Numbered from the stretch's first letter, positions 28,928 to 38,061 are shown. The stretch is DNA of 60,676 bases from Clostridium psychrophilum (GCF_018861705.1 NZ_JAHLEC010000007.1:1-60676); one strand, 5' to 3'. Numbers and translations: made by a program. The notes: generated by a model from the sequence alone, not told the origin.

Positions 28928-29039
28928 ATGCAGTTTTTTTTGCATAAACCAATAAAAGTGAATAAAATACTTAAAAATGACAATGCTTACAAATAGGATG
29001 TCCTTAGTATATTTCACATTTTAAGAAAGGTAAAAAATT

Positions 29040-30719
29040 ATGAAAAAAAATTTGCTCCAATTATTATTAAATAAAAATTTAATTACAACAAAGCGGTATA
29101 AAGAAGTAAAGGAACTTTCACTTAAAGAAAATTGTAGTGAAGAACAGATAATTTTTCAAGATATAAAAGAAGATATAAATGAACTTATTAAGATATTAGA
29201 CAAAGACTTTAATATACCATACATTGATTTAGAATCTTCGTTTGTAAAAAATGAAGCATTTAATTTAATTTCAAAGGAGGTAGCAAATAAATATAGTTTA
29301 GTACCTTTTTATGATATGAATAATGAAGTAAACGTGGCTTTTTCAAATCCATTCGATATTAAAGTTATAGATGAGTTGAAATTTATAACAAATAAAAAAA
29401 TAAAAGTGTTCTTCGCTATAAAGAGTCACATATCCGAGGTTATTAAAAACTGTTATGGAAAACAAATTGTAGATGTGGCAGTTGAAGAAATGAAAAAAGA
29501 GTACATGTTAGAAGTTAAACAAAAAAACATAGAGGCGCACTCAGCATTTTCTACTGAAAATGCACCTGTAATACGGATAACTAATTCTTTGTTAAAACAG
29601 GCTGTAGATGCAGAGGCAAGTGACATTCATCTAGAGCCATTTAAATTTTTTGCAATAATTAGAATGCGAGTAGACGGTATATTAAATGAAATTAATCAAG
29701 TACCGAGTAATGTCTATAAATCATTATGCACAAGGTTAAAGATTATGGCGAACATGGATATTGCCACTAAGTTAATTCCTTTAGATGGAAAGATAACTGA
29801 GAATATAGACGGAATTGATTATGATTTCAGAGTTTCTTCGCTTCCAACAATGTATGGTGAAAAGCTAGTGATAAGAGTTCTATACAAAGCAGAGAAATTT
29901 ATTAATTTAGACTCATTAGGATTTGGCTCAGAGAAAGTTATGCATTTAAAGGATATATTAAAACTTTCTCATGGAATGATAATAGTGGCAGGACCTACAG
30001 GAAGTGGAAAATCAACAACACTATATGCACTATTGAATGAAATTAATAGCAAGAGTAAAAACATTATAACTATTGAAGATCCAATAGAATATAACATGTC
30101 TAGAGTTAATCAAGTAAATGTTAATAACAAAGCAGGTCTTACTTTTTCAAATGGATTAAGGAGCGTTTTAAGGCAAGATCCTGACGTGATAATGATCGGA
30201 GAGATACGAGATGAGGAAACAGCACATATAGCCGTGAGAGCATCGATAACTGGACATTTGGTGTTATCAACATTACACACAAATGGGGCTATAGAATCAA
30301 TATCTAGGTTAATTGACATGGGCATTCCATCTTATCTAGTCGCAGATTCATTAGTTGTTGTGTTAGCTCAGAGATTAGTACGGAAATTATGTCCCTATTG
30401 TAAAATTGAACATACAATTATTCATGACAAATTTCAGCATCTTGGATTAAAAAAGGGTGAGAAAATATTTAAAGCTTTAGGATGTAATAAGTGTAACGAA
30501 ACAGGATACAAAGGCAGAACTGTGATATACGAATTATTTAAGTTGGATAGTAATCATAAATCCATTATTTCAAGAAGTGGCATAAGTGATGAACTTTGGA
30601 AATATTGCAATGAAAAAAAATCAAGTTCTTTTATGGAGAGTTGTAGAGAATCAGTGCTTAAGGGCATAACCTCGATAGAAGAGTTTGAAAATGCTACATT
30701 TAGCTATAATTTCAAATGA
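29040..30719 (+). CDS. pilB: Type IV pilus assembly ATPase PilB (GspE family)
   Basis: 559 residues. An N-terminal MshEN-like domain (about 1-140) precedes a GspE ATPase core. Walker A GPTGSGKST is at 318-326, the Asp-box/Walker B region IMIGEIRDEETA near 386, and the His-box HLVLSTLHTNGA near 407. A tetracysteine zinc site (Cys451, Cys454, Cys482, Cys485) is typical of PilB/GspE. It powers pilus extension at the inner face of the membrane. AAGAAAGG precedes the ATG. First gene of a ten-gene pilus operon; no pilT retraction ATPase is nearby. Confidence 0.95.
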   Translation: MKKNLLQLLLNKNLITTKRYKEVKELSLKENCSEEQIIFQDIKEDINELIKILDKDFNIPYIDLESSFVKNEAFNLISKEVANKYSLVPFYDMNNEVNVAFSNPFDIKVIDELKFITNKKIKVFFAIKSHISEVIKNCYGKQIVDVAVEEMKKEYMLEVKQKNIEAHSAFSTENAPVIRITNSLLKQAVDAEASDIHLEPFKFFAIIRMRVDGILNEINQVPSNVYKSLCTRLKIMANMDIATKLIPLDGKITENIDGIDYDFRVSSLPTMYGEKLVIRVLYKAEKFINLDSLGFGSEKVMHLKDILKLSHGMIIVAGPTGSGKSTTLYALLNEINSKSKNIITIEDPIEYNMSRVNQVNVNNKAGLTFSNGLRSVLRQDPDVIMIGEIRDEETAHIAVRASITGHLVLSTLHTNGAIESISRLIDMGIPSYLVADSLVVVLAQRLVRKLCPYCKIEHTIIHDKFQHLGLKKGEKIFKALGCNKCNETGYKGRTVIYELFKLDSNHKSIISRSGISDELWKYCNEKKSSSFMESCRESVLKGITSIEEFENATFSYNFK

Positions 30720-30773
30720 ATCAGCTAAAAAACATCAAGTCAAAGATGGCTAAGGGACAGGGGAAATAACAAT

Positions 30774-31970
30774 ATGAGATATAAATATATGGCTAAAACG
30801 TCGAATGGATTGGCAATACAAGGTAATGCCGAGAGTGAAAGTATTGAGGAGTTGGCATTACAGCTACGTGAAAAAAAATTATTTTTAATAAAAACTAAAA
30901 AAATGAGAAATATAAAAGAATTTTATAGAAAACCTAATTTGAAAACAATATCTATATTTTGTAAGCAATTCTCAATATGTATCAAAGCGGGAATACCAAT
31001 ATGTGATATTCTTGATTTGCTCTATGAGCAAATGTTAAATAAATCCATAAAAAAGAGTCTAATAATTATTAGAGAAAATGTACAAAATGGTAACTCGCTT
31101 TTTAAAAGCATGGAGAAGACTACCAATGTATACCCTGAGTTTATGATAAATATGATCTATTTGGGTGAAGAGAGTGGAAAACTTGATATAATCCTTGAAG
31201 AAATGTCTAAGTATTATGAAAAAGAACACAAACTGCTAAAAAAATTTATTAATTCATTGATTTATCCTTGCACAGTGTTTGTAACATTAATGATAGTATC
31301 TTTGTTTTTACTCATAAAGGTAATCCCGACGTTTATTACAAATTTAAATTCGATGGATGCAGAAATACCATTAGTAACTAGAATGGTGATATGGAGTAGC
31401 GATTTTCTACGTAATAATTTGTTGTGGATTGTAATAATTGTTTTAATCTCAGTTTTTGTAATTATAGAATATATTAAAACTGAGAGTGGGAAACTTGCAT
31501 TTGATAAGTTTAAGTTTATGTGCCCTATATTAGGTTCAGTATATAAAAGACTTGTTTACACAAGGTTTTCTAGAGGACTTAACATATTATTAGGTAGTGG
31601 AGTAGGACTTTTAAAAGCTTTTGAAATAATTAATGATGTTATCGGTGATACATATTTTAAGTTGAAGCTTAAAACAGCATCTAATGATATAAAAAAAGGT
31701 GAAGATTTATCAAGTTCAATAAATGCAATGAATTTGTTTCCTCAGTTTTTTGTGGCGATGATAAAAATAGGAGAAGAAACTGGTAATTTGGAAGGTATGT
31801 TTTTGACCGCTGCAGACATATTTTATGAAGATGCAGAGGAAAATGTAGAAAAAGCTACAGTTATGTTAGAACCAATTCTAATAATATTTTTAGGAATTAT
31901 GATTGGTACAATTATATTAGCAGTAATGTTACCCATGCTAAATGTTATGGATTCTGCAGGAAAGTATTAA
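30774..31970 (+). CDS. pilC: Type IV pilus inner-membrane platform protein PilC (GspF family)
   Basis: 398 residues with the duplicated T2SSF domain (about 53-180 and 257-380) and three membrane spans (near 160-185, 205-230, 365-390). The second repeat keeps LNILLGSGVGLLKAFEI and MIKIGEETGNLEGM, mirrored by FCKQFSICIKAGIP and MIYLGEESGKLD in the first. It couples PilB to pilin assembly. AGGGACAGGGG precedes the ATG. Confidence 0.94.
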   Translation: MRYKYMAKTSNGLAIQGNAESESIEELALQLREKKLFLIKTKKMRNIKEFYRKPNLKTISIFCKQFSICIKAGIPICDILDLLYEQMLNKSIKKSLIIIRENVQNGNSLFKSMEKTTNVYPEFMINMIYLGEESGKLDIILEEMSKYYEKEHKLLKKFINSLIYPCTVFVTLMIVSLFLLIKVIPTFITNLNSMDAEIPLVTRMVIWSSDFLRNNLLWIVIIVLISVFVIIEYIKTESGKLAFDKFKFMCPILGSVYKRLVYTRFSRGLNILLGSGVGLLKAFEIINDVIGDTYFKLKLKTASNDIKKGEDLSSSINAMNLFPQFFVAMIKIGEETGNLEGMFLTAADIFYEDAEENVEKATVMLEPILIIFLGIMIGTIILAVMLPMLNVMDSAGKY

Positions 31971-31972
31971 TT

Positions 31973-32004
31973 AAATCAAAGCATTACTAAATCAAAGCAT
32001 TACT
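31973..32004 (+). repeat. Perfect 16-bp tandem duplication
   Basis: AAATCAAAGCATTACT occurs twice head to tail and then starts a third time (AAAT), in the short gap between pilC and the first prepilin gene. It looks like slipped-strand copying. Confidence 0.85.
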
Positions 32005-32027
32005 AAATAAGTAAGAAAGGCGAATTT

Positions 32028-32471
32028 ATGCGTAAAGGTTTTACATTGATCGAAATGATATTAGTTATATCTATTATGAGCATAATTGGAGGATGTAGTT
32101 TTGTTTCACTCAAATATTATAATACAGTAAAAAATAGAGTAGATGCCCAGTATTATTGTAATGCTATAGTGAGTTTTATTAATAATTCAAAAATGTATTG
32201 TAGAGAAAACTCTTCTAGTGCAACTGTAACTTTTGATATACAAAGAAATGAAATGAAACTAGAAAAAGGAATTACAATAGTAAATAAACTAACATTTGAA
32301 AATAAAATAGCGTTATATCAAATTACGGGGAGGCAGAGTAATGGAGATATAATTATTGATAATAAGGGCTTTAGCAATGATGCGTGTACGATAACGTTAA
32401 AGGATAATAATTTAGTAGAACATGAGATTACAATGAGAGTAGGTACTGGATATGTCAAAATTAACAAGTAA
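32028..32471 (+). CDS. Type IV prepilin-like protein 1
   Basis: 147 residues. Class III signal MRKG|FTLIEMILVISIM: a very short leader, prepilin-peptidase site after Gly, Phe1 to be methylated, Glu5 present, then the hydrophobic alpha-1 helix. The rest is a small beta-rich head with two Cys residues near 38-52. Likely a minor pilin, close to GspH/FimT in size. AGAAAGGCG precedes the ATG. It overlaps the next gene by 20 bases. Confidence 0.88.
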   Translation: MRKGFTLIEMILVISIMSIIGGCSFVSLKYYNTVKNRVDAQYYCNAIVSFINNSKMYCRENSSSATVTFDIQRNEMKLEKGITIVNKLTFENKIALYQITGRQSNGDIIIDNKGFSNDACTITLKDNNLVEHEITMRVGTGYVKINK

Positions 32472-32898
32472 AAAGGGATTTACTTTAATCGAGGTATTAT
32501 GTAGTCTAGGGGTATTTTCTATTATTTTCACTTGCATGATGTCTTATGAATTAGCATCTATAAATATGAAAAAAGATGTTAAAATTCTAAATAATAATGT
32601 GTTAATAATGGAAACTCTGAAAAACAACATTATATACTCTATGACCTATGAAGAATTATCGAAGTTACAGAATGATAATAAGTTATTTATAAATAGTGAA
32701 AACATAACTTTTGATAGAATAAGAACTCCGGTAGTAGATTTGTTTTCAAATACGATGACCATAAATAAATCATATATAAAATTAAGCTTTATAAAAAGCG
32801 AATTAAAGGTTTATAGTCTGAATCTTTCATTATACACAGGTATACCAAACAGTGCATTAGTGTTACAGTGCAATTTTTATAAAGGTTGTCATGAATGA
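32452..32898 (+). CDS. Type IV prepilin-like protein 2
   Basis: 148 residues. The leader MSKLTSKKG precedes FTLIEVLCSLGVFSII, so the cleavage site, Phe1 and Glu5 are all intact. The head is unrecognised; the position second in the pilin run suggests a GspI/PilV-like minor pilin. The start lies inside the previous gene, and the end overlaps the next start by four bases (ATGA), showing coupled translation. Confidence 0.87.
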   Translation: MSKLTSKKGFTLIEVLCSLGVFSIIFTCMMSYELASINMKKDVKILNNNVLIMETLKNNIIYSMTYEELSKLQNDNKLFINSENITFDRIRTPVVDLFSNTMTINKSYIKLSFIKSELKVYSLNLSLYTGIPNSALVLQCNFYKGCHE

Positions 32899-33353
32899 AG
32901 AAAAAGGGATTTACACTTATAGAGATGGTAATTGCTTTGGGGTTGGTGTTTTTATTGTTTGGAGTGGTTAATGGTATGCTTATATCTTATGTGAAAAACT
33001 ATAAAAATAGTGTAATACAAAACAAAGGATTTAATTATTTAAATGAAGCGATAGCTGTAATAGACAAAGAAGTTAACCAAAATGCCAAAGGTGTAATAAC
33101 CGAAGAAAATATTATTAAGATAAATTGTTATGATGGAACTACATTAAATAATATAAAATTAATTGATAGAAAACTTTATATTTTATATGGTACAGAATAC
33201 AGTAAACCCATGGATAATTCCACTAAAAGTGTAATTATAGATGATGTAAAGGAATTTGTAGCGCTTAAACCTGGGAGAATTCTTTATATTAAGTTGAGCT
33301 GGTACAATGGCCAAAGTATTGAGAGGTGTTTAGCAATACAAAATGCAAACTAA
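32895..33353 (+). CDS. Type IV prepilin-like protein 3
   Basis: 152 residues. MKKKG|FTLIEMVIALGLVFLLFG with Glu5 intact; the head is beta-rich (AIAVIDKEVNQNAKGVI). By order it would match GspJ/PilW-type minor pilins. A four-base overlap with the gene before and an 11-base overlap with the gene after. Confidence 0.87.
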   Translation: MKKKGFTLIEMVIALGLVFLLFGVVNGMLISYVKNYKNSVIQNKGFNYLNEAIAVIDKEVNQNAKGVITEENIIKINCYDGTTLNNIKLIDRKLYILYGTEYSKPMDNSTKSVIIDDVKEFVALKPGRILYIKLSWYNGQSIERCLAIQNAN

Positions 33354-33771
33354 AAAGGGATTTATATTGATCTATACTATTTTAATAGGAATTATCTGCT
33401 TAGTAATCATGATATATATATTTGATATTAAAGTTGCAGAAGTTAAATACTCTGCAAGTGCTAAGGGGTATATATTAAAAGATGACAGTTATCAAAAGAA
33501 CAAAGAATATTTAACAACTATGTTTTTCACATATATTAAGGAGAACAGTAAACAAATAAAAGAGCTTGGAACAAATGAATTCTTTAATAATTTTAATAAT
33601 GACACTATAAAGTATGGTAAAGCCAATGTTAGTTATATAAAGATTACAAATGAATTCATATTTGCAACGCCTTATGAAGATAGGATAAATAGAAATGATT
33701 ACTATAAATTAGAATCTACTGGCGAAAGTTTTAAAATTATATTTATAAAAACTGATTACACCTATAAATGA
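33343..33771 (+). CDS. Prepilin-like protein 4 lacking Glu5 (GspK/PilX-like)
   Basis: 142 residues. The leader MQTKKG is followed by FILIYTILIGIICLVIMIYIF. The cleavage Gly and Phe1 are kept, but position 5 is Tyr, not Glu. Loss of Glu5 is a known trait of GspK-type pilins at the tip of type II pseudopili, which also come last in the minor-pilin run. The head is small and unrecognised. The start overlaps the previous gene. Confidence 0.8.
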   Translation: MQTKKGFILIYTILIGIICLVIMIYIFDIKVAEVKYSASAKGYILKDDSYQKNKEYLTTMFFTYIKENSKQIKELGTNEFFNNFNNDTIKYGKANVSYIKITNEFIFATPYEDRINRNDYYKLESTGESFKIIFIKTDYTYK

Positions 33772-33781
33772 GGAGGCAAAA

Positions 33782-34558
33782 ATGAAATTGAAAAAAAATA
33801 TGTTCCTAGAGGTTTCAGATAAAAGAATTTGTGGTATAGAATTTTCAAAACACAAAATGTTAAGTAGAACTATAAATTTTATTGAGGAAACTAAGTATTA
33901 TAAAGATAGACTTGATCTGAAAGATTTTAAAGTAGATATAAAAAATAAAAACTTATATATTATGGTTGAAGGTGAAACAGTATATATTAAAATGGTAACA
34001 TTGCCATTAGTTAAAAAACATCAAATTCATGATATGATCAAAAATGAATTAAAATATTATTATAAAGATATTGAAAATATGGCATTTACTTATAAATCAA
34101 TTAAAGAAGACAAAATCAATATGGAGTTATTAGTTTTTTGTCTAAAGGGAAGTAATTTAGATATTTTAGAAAATAGTATTGAAAATAACATAACTTTAAG
34201 AAAAATAAATCTAATCCAGTTTTGTTTTAAAAACTATTATTCAAACAAAATCAATGCAAATAATTATATATTAGTTTTCTATTATAATAGCAATATATAT
34301 TTCTTGATGTGTTGTAATAATGAAATTGTGGCTAATAATATTGTAAATATTGAAGAATTAGATCAATTTGAATTTGCAATGTTAATGAACGAATTTTTAG
34401 AACAGTATAATGATTACACTAAATTAAGTGAAAAAATATATTATGCAAATATTAAAAAACTAAATATTAGTGAATTAGAGTATGCAGCATTACCTTATCA
34501 AATATTAGATGATGTAATGCGAGAAGAATTATTAAAATATATGATAGTAAAAGGATAG
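33782..34558 (+). CDS. PilM/GspL-like pilus alignment protein, shortened
   Basis: 258 residues. By position (before two small single-pass proteins) and by the phrase ICGIEFSKHKM near residue 16, it resembles the actin-like PilM, which normally begins with GIDIGSS and runs to about 350 residues. The nucleotide phosphate loops are not recognisable, and I see no membrane span. The phrase VKMVTLP-like YIKMVTLPLVKKHQIHDMI fits the PilM pattern of 'LP' followed by an amphipathic helix. GAGGAGGC precedes the ATG. Functional call is by context. Confidence 0.6.
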   Translation: MKLKKNMFLEVSDKRICGIEFSKHKMLSRTINFIEETKYYKDRLDLKDFKVDIKNKNLYIMVEGETVYIKMVTLPLVKKHQIHDMIKNELKYYYKDIENMAFTYKSIKEDKINMELLVFCLKGSNLDILENSIENNITLRKINLIQFCFKNYYSNKINANNYILVFYYNSNIYFLMCCNNEIVANNIVNIEELDQFEFAMLMNEFLEQYNDYTKLSEKIYYANIKKLNISELEYAALPYQILDDVMREELLKYMIVKG

Positions 34559-34563
34559 ATAAT

Positions 34564-35028
34564 ATGATGAAAAACACATTCATTCCTAATTGGTATATAG
34601 ATAAAAAAAATAAAATAGGAAATAAAAAAATCAAGATATGTATTATGGTGACTATTATATTAAATATTGTTTTACTAAGTTTAATATTTAATACGTACCA
34701 TGGAGTTAGTAGTATTAAAGGAAAAATTGCACATCAAAAAATGAATATCAATGTGCCAAAAGGGGTTAAAGGTACCGAGGTTGTAAAAAAAGATACAACA
34801 AGTATTGAGCTATATAGTAAACTTAGCAAATTTTTAGTACAAAACAATTTAAATTGTAAGAACATTATTATAACAAAAACTAATTTAGAAATGGAAATTG
34901 AAGTTAAAAGTTATGATGAATATATTGTCGCAATAGAATGTATAGAAAACAATTATTCAATAAAAAAATTAACTTCTAATAATAAAAATAAAGGAAACTT
35001 TAACTTCGAAGTTATAATAGAGGTATAA
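34564..35028 (+). CDS. PilN-like single-pass pilus protein
   Basis: 154 residues. The short cytoplasmic N-terminus (FIPNWYIDKKN) resembles the PilN stretch that binds PilM. One membrane span follows (about 24-42, KICIMVTIILNIVLLSLIF), then a periplasm-type domain with a ferredoxin-like strand pattern. Two ATGs in tandem could start it. Family call depends mostly on order after the PilM-like gene. Confidence 0.6.
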   Translation: MMKNTFIPNWYIDKKNKIGNKKIKICIMVTIILNIVLLSLIFNTYHGVSSIKGKIAHQKMNINVPKGVKGTEVVKKDTTSIELYSKLSKFLVQNNLNCKNIIITKTNLEMEIEVKSYDEYIVAIECIENNYSIKKLTSNNKNKGNFNFEVIIEV

Positions 35029-35030
35029 AA

Positions 35031-35453
35031 ATGTATAAAAGCAGAAAAAATATTGGGATACTATTTATATTACTTATGTTGATTGTAATTTTATCTTTTA
35101 AACTTGTTTTTGTTAAAAATAAGTTTATTACAATTAAGAATCAGACGATATCTAAAGAGAAAGGTGAAAAAAATATTACTATAAATAAGAATGTTGAAAC
35201 TCAAAATAAATACGGATATAATGACATTCTAAAATGTATAGGAAGCAATAAAAGTTTTGAAGTAAAATCAATTAATATGGTTGAAAATGAGAAATGTAAT
35301 GTAGAAATCATTTATAAAGGAGATATAAAATTATTAAATACATCATTAAATGATTTAAGTAAAAGTAAAATTTTTTTAAATATAGATAAGATAAGTTTTA
35401 ACCAGAATGCTAAAATTACAAACCTTAATATTAATTTTTTAAAGAATAAATAA
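35031..35453 (+). CDS. PilO-like single-pass pilus protein
   Basis: 140 residues. One N-terminal membrane span (about 7-27, IGILFILLMLIVILSFKLVF), a short charged linker, and a small C-terminal domain. Placed last, after the PilN-like gene, as pilO is in pilMNO runs. Low sequence conservation; no motif is decisive. Starts two bases after the previous stop with AGAGGT upstream. Confidence 0.55.
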   Translation: MYKSRKNIGILFILLMLIVILSFKLVFVKNKFITIKNQTISKEKGEKNITINKNVETQNKYGYNDILKCIGSNKSFEVKSINMVENEKCNVEIIYKGDIKLLNTSLNDLSKSKIFLNIDKISFNQNAKITNLNINFLKNK

Positions 35454-35456
35454 TGC

Positions 35457-35496
35457 ATAAGTATGGTTGCTTTTTATATAAAGCAAGCATACTTAT
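35457..35496 (+). terminator. Terminator after the pilus operon
   Basis: A 17-bp stem (ATAAGTATG-G-TTGCTTT / AAAGCAA-G-CATACTTAT, one G-G mismatch) with a six-base loop. The T-run is weak (TGTTGATT). Confidence 0.7.
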
Positions 35497-35898
35497 TGTT
35501 GATTACTTTAAATTAATATAGTGAAAACATGAGATTGTTAAAAAAAATACACGATTATAGAAATAATATGCAATTATATTTGCAAATATCATTAAGTTTT
35601 GATAAAATAACATTGTTCCACTGTAATGTTTATAGTTAGTGTGGTTATAGAATATTTTTTAGAGTAAACGATGCATTTGATATTTTAATCATAAAAAGTT
35701 CAAGTTTATGATACATTAAAGAAGATAAAATAGCATTATGTAAAGTTTACATTAGAAGAGATAAACAATAAATATTGATGTAGTTGTAATACATTTTTAA
35801 ATATTTATGCAATAGAACAATATGGTATTAAATTACCTAGTAAGGTTATAATATAAATGGGTAAAGTGAACTATTAAAGAATTTTGGAGGGATACTAA
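35497..35898 (+). promoter_or_regulatory. Long efp upstream region with promoter-like sites and a dyad
   Basis: About 400 AT-rich bases without a gene. Visible: TTGATA-17 bases-TGTAAT at 35599-35627; a perfect 15-bp dyad ATGTAAAGTTTACAT at 35738-35752; and TATAAT at 35847-35852 without a good -35. Efp could thus have a distal promoter with a long leader and a proximal one. Confidence 0.45.
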
Positions 35899-36456
35899 AT
35901 GATTTCAGCTGGAGAGATAAGAAAAGGAACTACATTCGAAGAAGGTGGACAAGTTTACACTGTATTAGATTTTCTACATGTAAAACCTGGTAAGGGTGCT
36001 GCTTTTGTTAGAACTAAATTAAGAAATGTAATTAATCAAGGGGTTACAGAAAAAACTTTTAATCCAACTACCAAATTACAAGAGGCTGTTATAGAAAGAA
36101 AAGAAATGCAGTATTTATATTCAGCAGATGGATTATATTACTTTATGGATCAGGAAACATTTGAACAAATACCACTTAATTATGAAAAAGTCGAAGAAGC
36201 TATAAAATACTTAAAAGAAAACATGTTTGCTATAATAAAATTTTATAAAGACGATGCTTTCTCAGTAGAAGCTCCAAACTTTGTAGAATTATTAATAACT
36301 AGTACTGAACCAGGTGTCAAAGGCAATACATCTTCAAGTGTAACAAAACCAGCTACGGTGGAAACAGGAGCAATAGTTCAAGTACCAATGTTTGTTAATG
36401 AAGGTGAAACTATAAGAATAGACACTAGAAATGGTGACTATATGTTAAGAGTTTAG
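35899..36456 (+). CDS. efp: Translation elongation factor P
   Basis: 185 residues, three OB-like domains. Relieves ribosomes stalled at polyproline. The tip loop [15 protein letters not shown] places Lys32 at the modified position. The loop resembles Bacillus EF-P, which carries 5-aminopentanol on that lysine, rather than the EpmA/EarP types; no modifying enzyme is in the window. GGAGGG precedes the ATG. It lies between pilus and spoIIIA genes. Confidence 0.97.
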   Translation: MISAGEIRKGTTFEEGGQVYTVLDFLHVKPGKGAAFVRTKLRNVINQGVTEKTFNPTTKLQEAVIERKEMQYLYSADGLYYFMDQETFEQIPLNYEKVEEAIKYLKENMFAIIKFYKDDAFSVEAPNFVELLITSTEPGVKGNTSSSVTKPATVETGAIVQVPMFVNEGETIRIDTRNGDYMLRV

Positions 36457-36462
36457 AATTCT

Positions 36463-36494
36463 AAAAAAAAGAACCAATTTGGTTCTTTTTTTTT
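36463..36494 (+). terminator. Terminator after efp
   Basis: Stem AAAAAAAAGAACC / GGTTCTTTTTTTTT with an AATTT loop. Confidence 0.88.
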
Positions 36495-36568
36495 GTTCTT
36501 TTTTTTGGAGTTAGTACATATATTATGGAAATGAATCTGAATTAAGTTAATAAGTTTTCAATTACATG

Positions 36569-36598
36569 GCATATTTTCTGGGGTTGTAAAATACAAAT
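36569..36598 (+). promoter_or_regulatory. Candidate sigma-E promoter of the spoIIIA operon
   Basis: GCATATT, which fits the sigma-E -35 consensus (KMATATW), a 14-base spacer, and AATACAAA(T), close to the -10 consensus CATACANT. The spoIIIA operon is a known mother-cell sigma-E target, and the site lies just upstream of spoIIIAA. Confidence 0.6.
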
Positions 36599-36620
36599 TA
36601 TATATAGGATGGTGAAAAAA

Positions 36621-37541
36621 ATGTTAGCTACAAAAGATTTATTTGAGATATTACCTAAGATTATTAGAAACAAATTAGAACAAGTTAATAATTTACAACA
36701 ACTTGAAGAAATTAGAATAAAAGTAAACAAACCTATATTTATTCATATTGGAAGTAAAGAGGAAATGTGGGACTATATCGCAACAACAGAGGATATAAAA
36801 TACATAATGCAGAGGATTAGTAATTATTCAATTTATGCGTTCGAGGACGAGATTAGGCAGGGGTATATAACTATAAAAGGTGGCCATAGAGTTGGATTAT
36901 GTGGAATTTGTGTTATTGAAAATAATAGCATAAAAACTATAAAAGATATTTCATCTATAAACATAAGGGCATGTAAAGAAATTATTGGTTGCGCTGATAG
37001 AGTAATGCCTTATATTACTTATAATAATTCAGTTTACAATACAATCATCATATCGCCACCTAAATGTGGAAAAACTACTTTAATTAGGGATATTTCAAGG
37101 CAAATATCTCAAGGAAATAAAAATAGAAATTTTCAAGGAAAAAATGTTTCTGTAATTGATGAGAGGTCTGAAATCGCAGGTTCATTTAAAGGAGTACCTC
37201 AAATGGATATAGGAGATCGAACGGACGTATTAGACAATTGTCCTAAGAGCCAGGGGATTATGATGGCGATTAGAAGCATGTCTCCTGATGTAATAGTTTG
37301 TGATGAGATTGGTACCAAAAAGGATATGGAAAGCGTTTTAATGGCATTAAATTCTGGAATTAGTTTAATAACAACTATTCATGGTTTTGGAATTGAAGAT
37401 TTGTACAAAAGAGCTGTGTTTAAAGAAATCGTAGATAATTATGTATTTACTAGAGGAATAGTACTGAGTAACAAAAAAGGAATCGGAACTATAGAACGTA
37501 TTTATGATTTTACTAAAGGTATAGATGTGTGGAGGTCATAA
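36621..37541 (+). CDS. spoIIIAA: Stage III sporulation protein AA (ATPase)
   Basis: 306 residues from the chosen ATG. Secretion-type ATPase related to the GspE/VirB11 group, with Walker A SPPKCGKTTL (about 145-154) and the Walker B region VIVCDEIGTKKDM. It is the motor of the SpoIIIA-SpoIIQ feeding-tube channel between mother cell and forespore. AGGATGGTG lies 6 bases before this ATG. An ATG four codons earlier overlaps that site and is possible but less likely. Confidence 0.95.
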   Translation: MLATKDLFEILPKIIRNKLEQVNNLQQLEEIRIKVNKPIFIHIGSKEEMWDYIATTEDIKYIMQRISNYSIYAFEDEIRQGYITIKGGHRVGLCGICVIENNSIKTIKDISSINIRACKEIIGCADRVMPYITYNNSVYNTIIISPPKCGKTTLIRDISRQISQGNKNRNFQGKNVSVIDERSEIAGSFKGVPQMDIGDRTDVLDNCPKSQGIMMAIRSMSPDVIVCDEIGTKKDMESVLMALNSGISLITTIHGFGIEDLYKRAVFKEIVDNYVFTRGIVLSNKKGIGTIERIYDFTKGIDVWRS

Positions 37542-37542
37542 T

Positions 37543-38061
37543 ATGATTAAAATAATATGTTGTATTGTAATATTATGTGCATCAACTATGGCTGGATTTA
37601 TATATAGTGAAAGATTAAAATATAGAGTCTGTCAACTTAATGAAATGGAGAGAGCAATATATCAGCTTCAAAATGAAATAACTTATGTACATGCTCTTTT
37701 GCCAGATGCTTTTAAAAGCATAGCAAGTAAAAGTAAATATCCTATAAATGAATTTTTTAATAAAACAAGTGAATTATTATGTGAAAATGAATATGAAAAT
37801 GTATACCAGGCTATGTATAGTGCGGTAGAGTCAACAAGAAGCAAATTATATCTGAACTCTGAAGATATAAATGTTATTTTGGATTTATCCAAAACACTTG
37901 GAGAATCTGATATTCAAGGTCAAAATAGTATGTTTATACCTACTCTAGCTAATTTGAAAAAACAAATAAAAGTAGCAGAAGAATTTATGAACAAAAATAT
38001 AAAAATGTATAGATACCTAGGTTTTTCTTTTGGAGCAATGCTGGTAATAGCATTAATATAG
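37543..38061 (+). CDS. spoIIIAB: Stage III sporulation protein AB
   Basis: 172 residues. An N-terminal membrane span (IICCIVILCASTMAGFIY), a long helical cytoplasmic-type region with REI/LNEMERAIYQLQNEITY, and a C-terminal span (YLGFSFGAMLVIALI). Resembles GspF-like platform subunits. The ATG is 6 bases after GGAGGT; a more upstream ATG would overlap spoIIIAA and lacks a site. One base separates it from the previous stop. Confidence 0.93.
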   Translation: MIKIICCIVILCASTMAGFIYSERLKYRVCQLNEMERAIYQLQNEITYVHALLPDAFKSIASKSKYPINEFFNKTSELLCENEYENVYQAMYSAVESTRSKLYLNSEDINVILDLSKTLGESDIQGQNSMFIPTLANLKKQIKVAEEFMNKNIKMYRYLGFSFGAMLVIALI

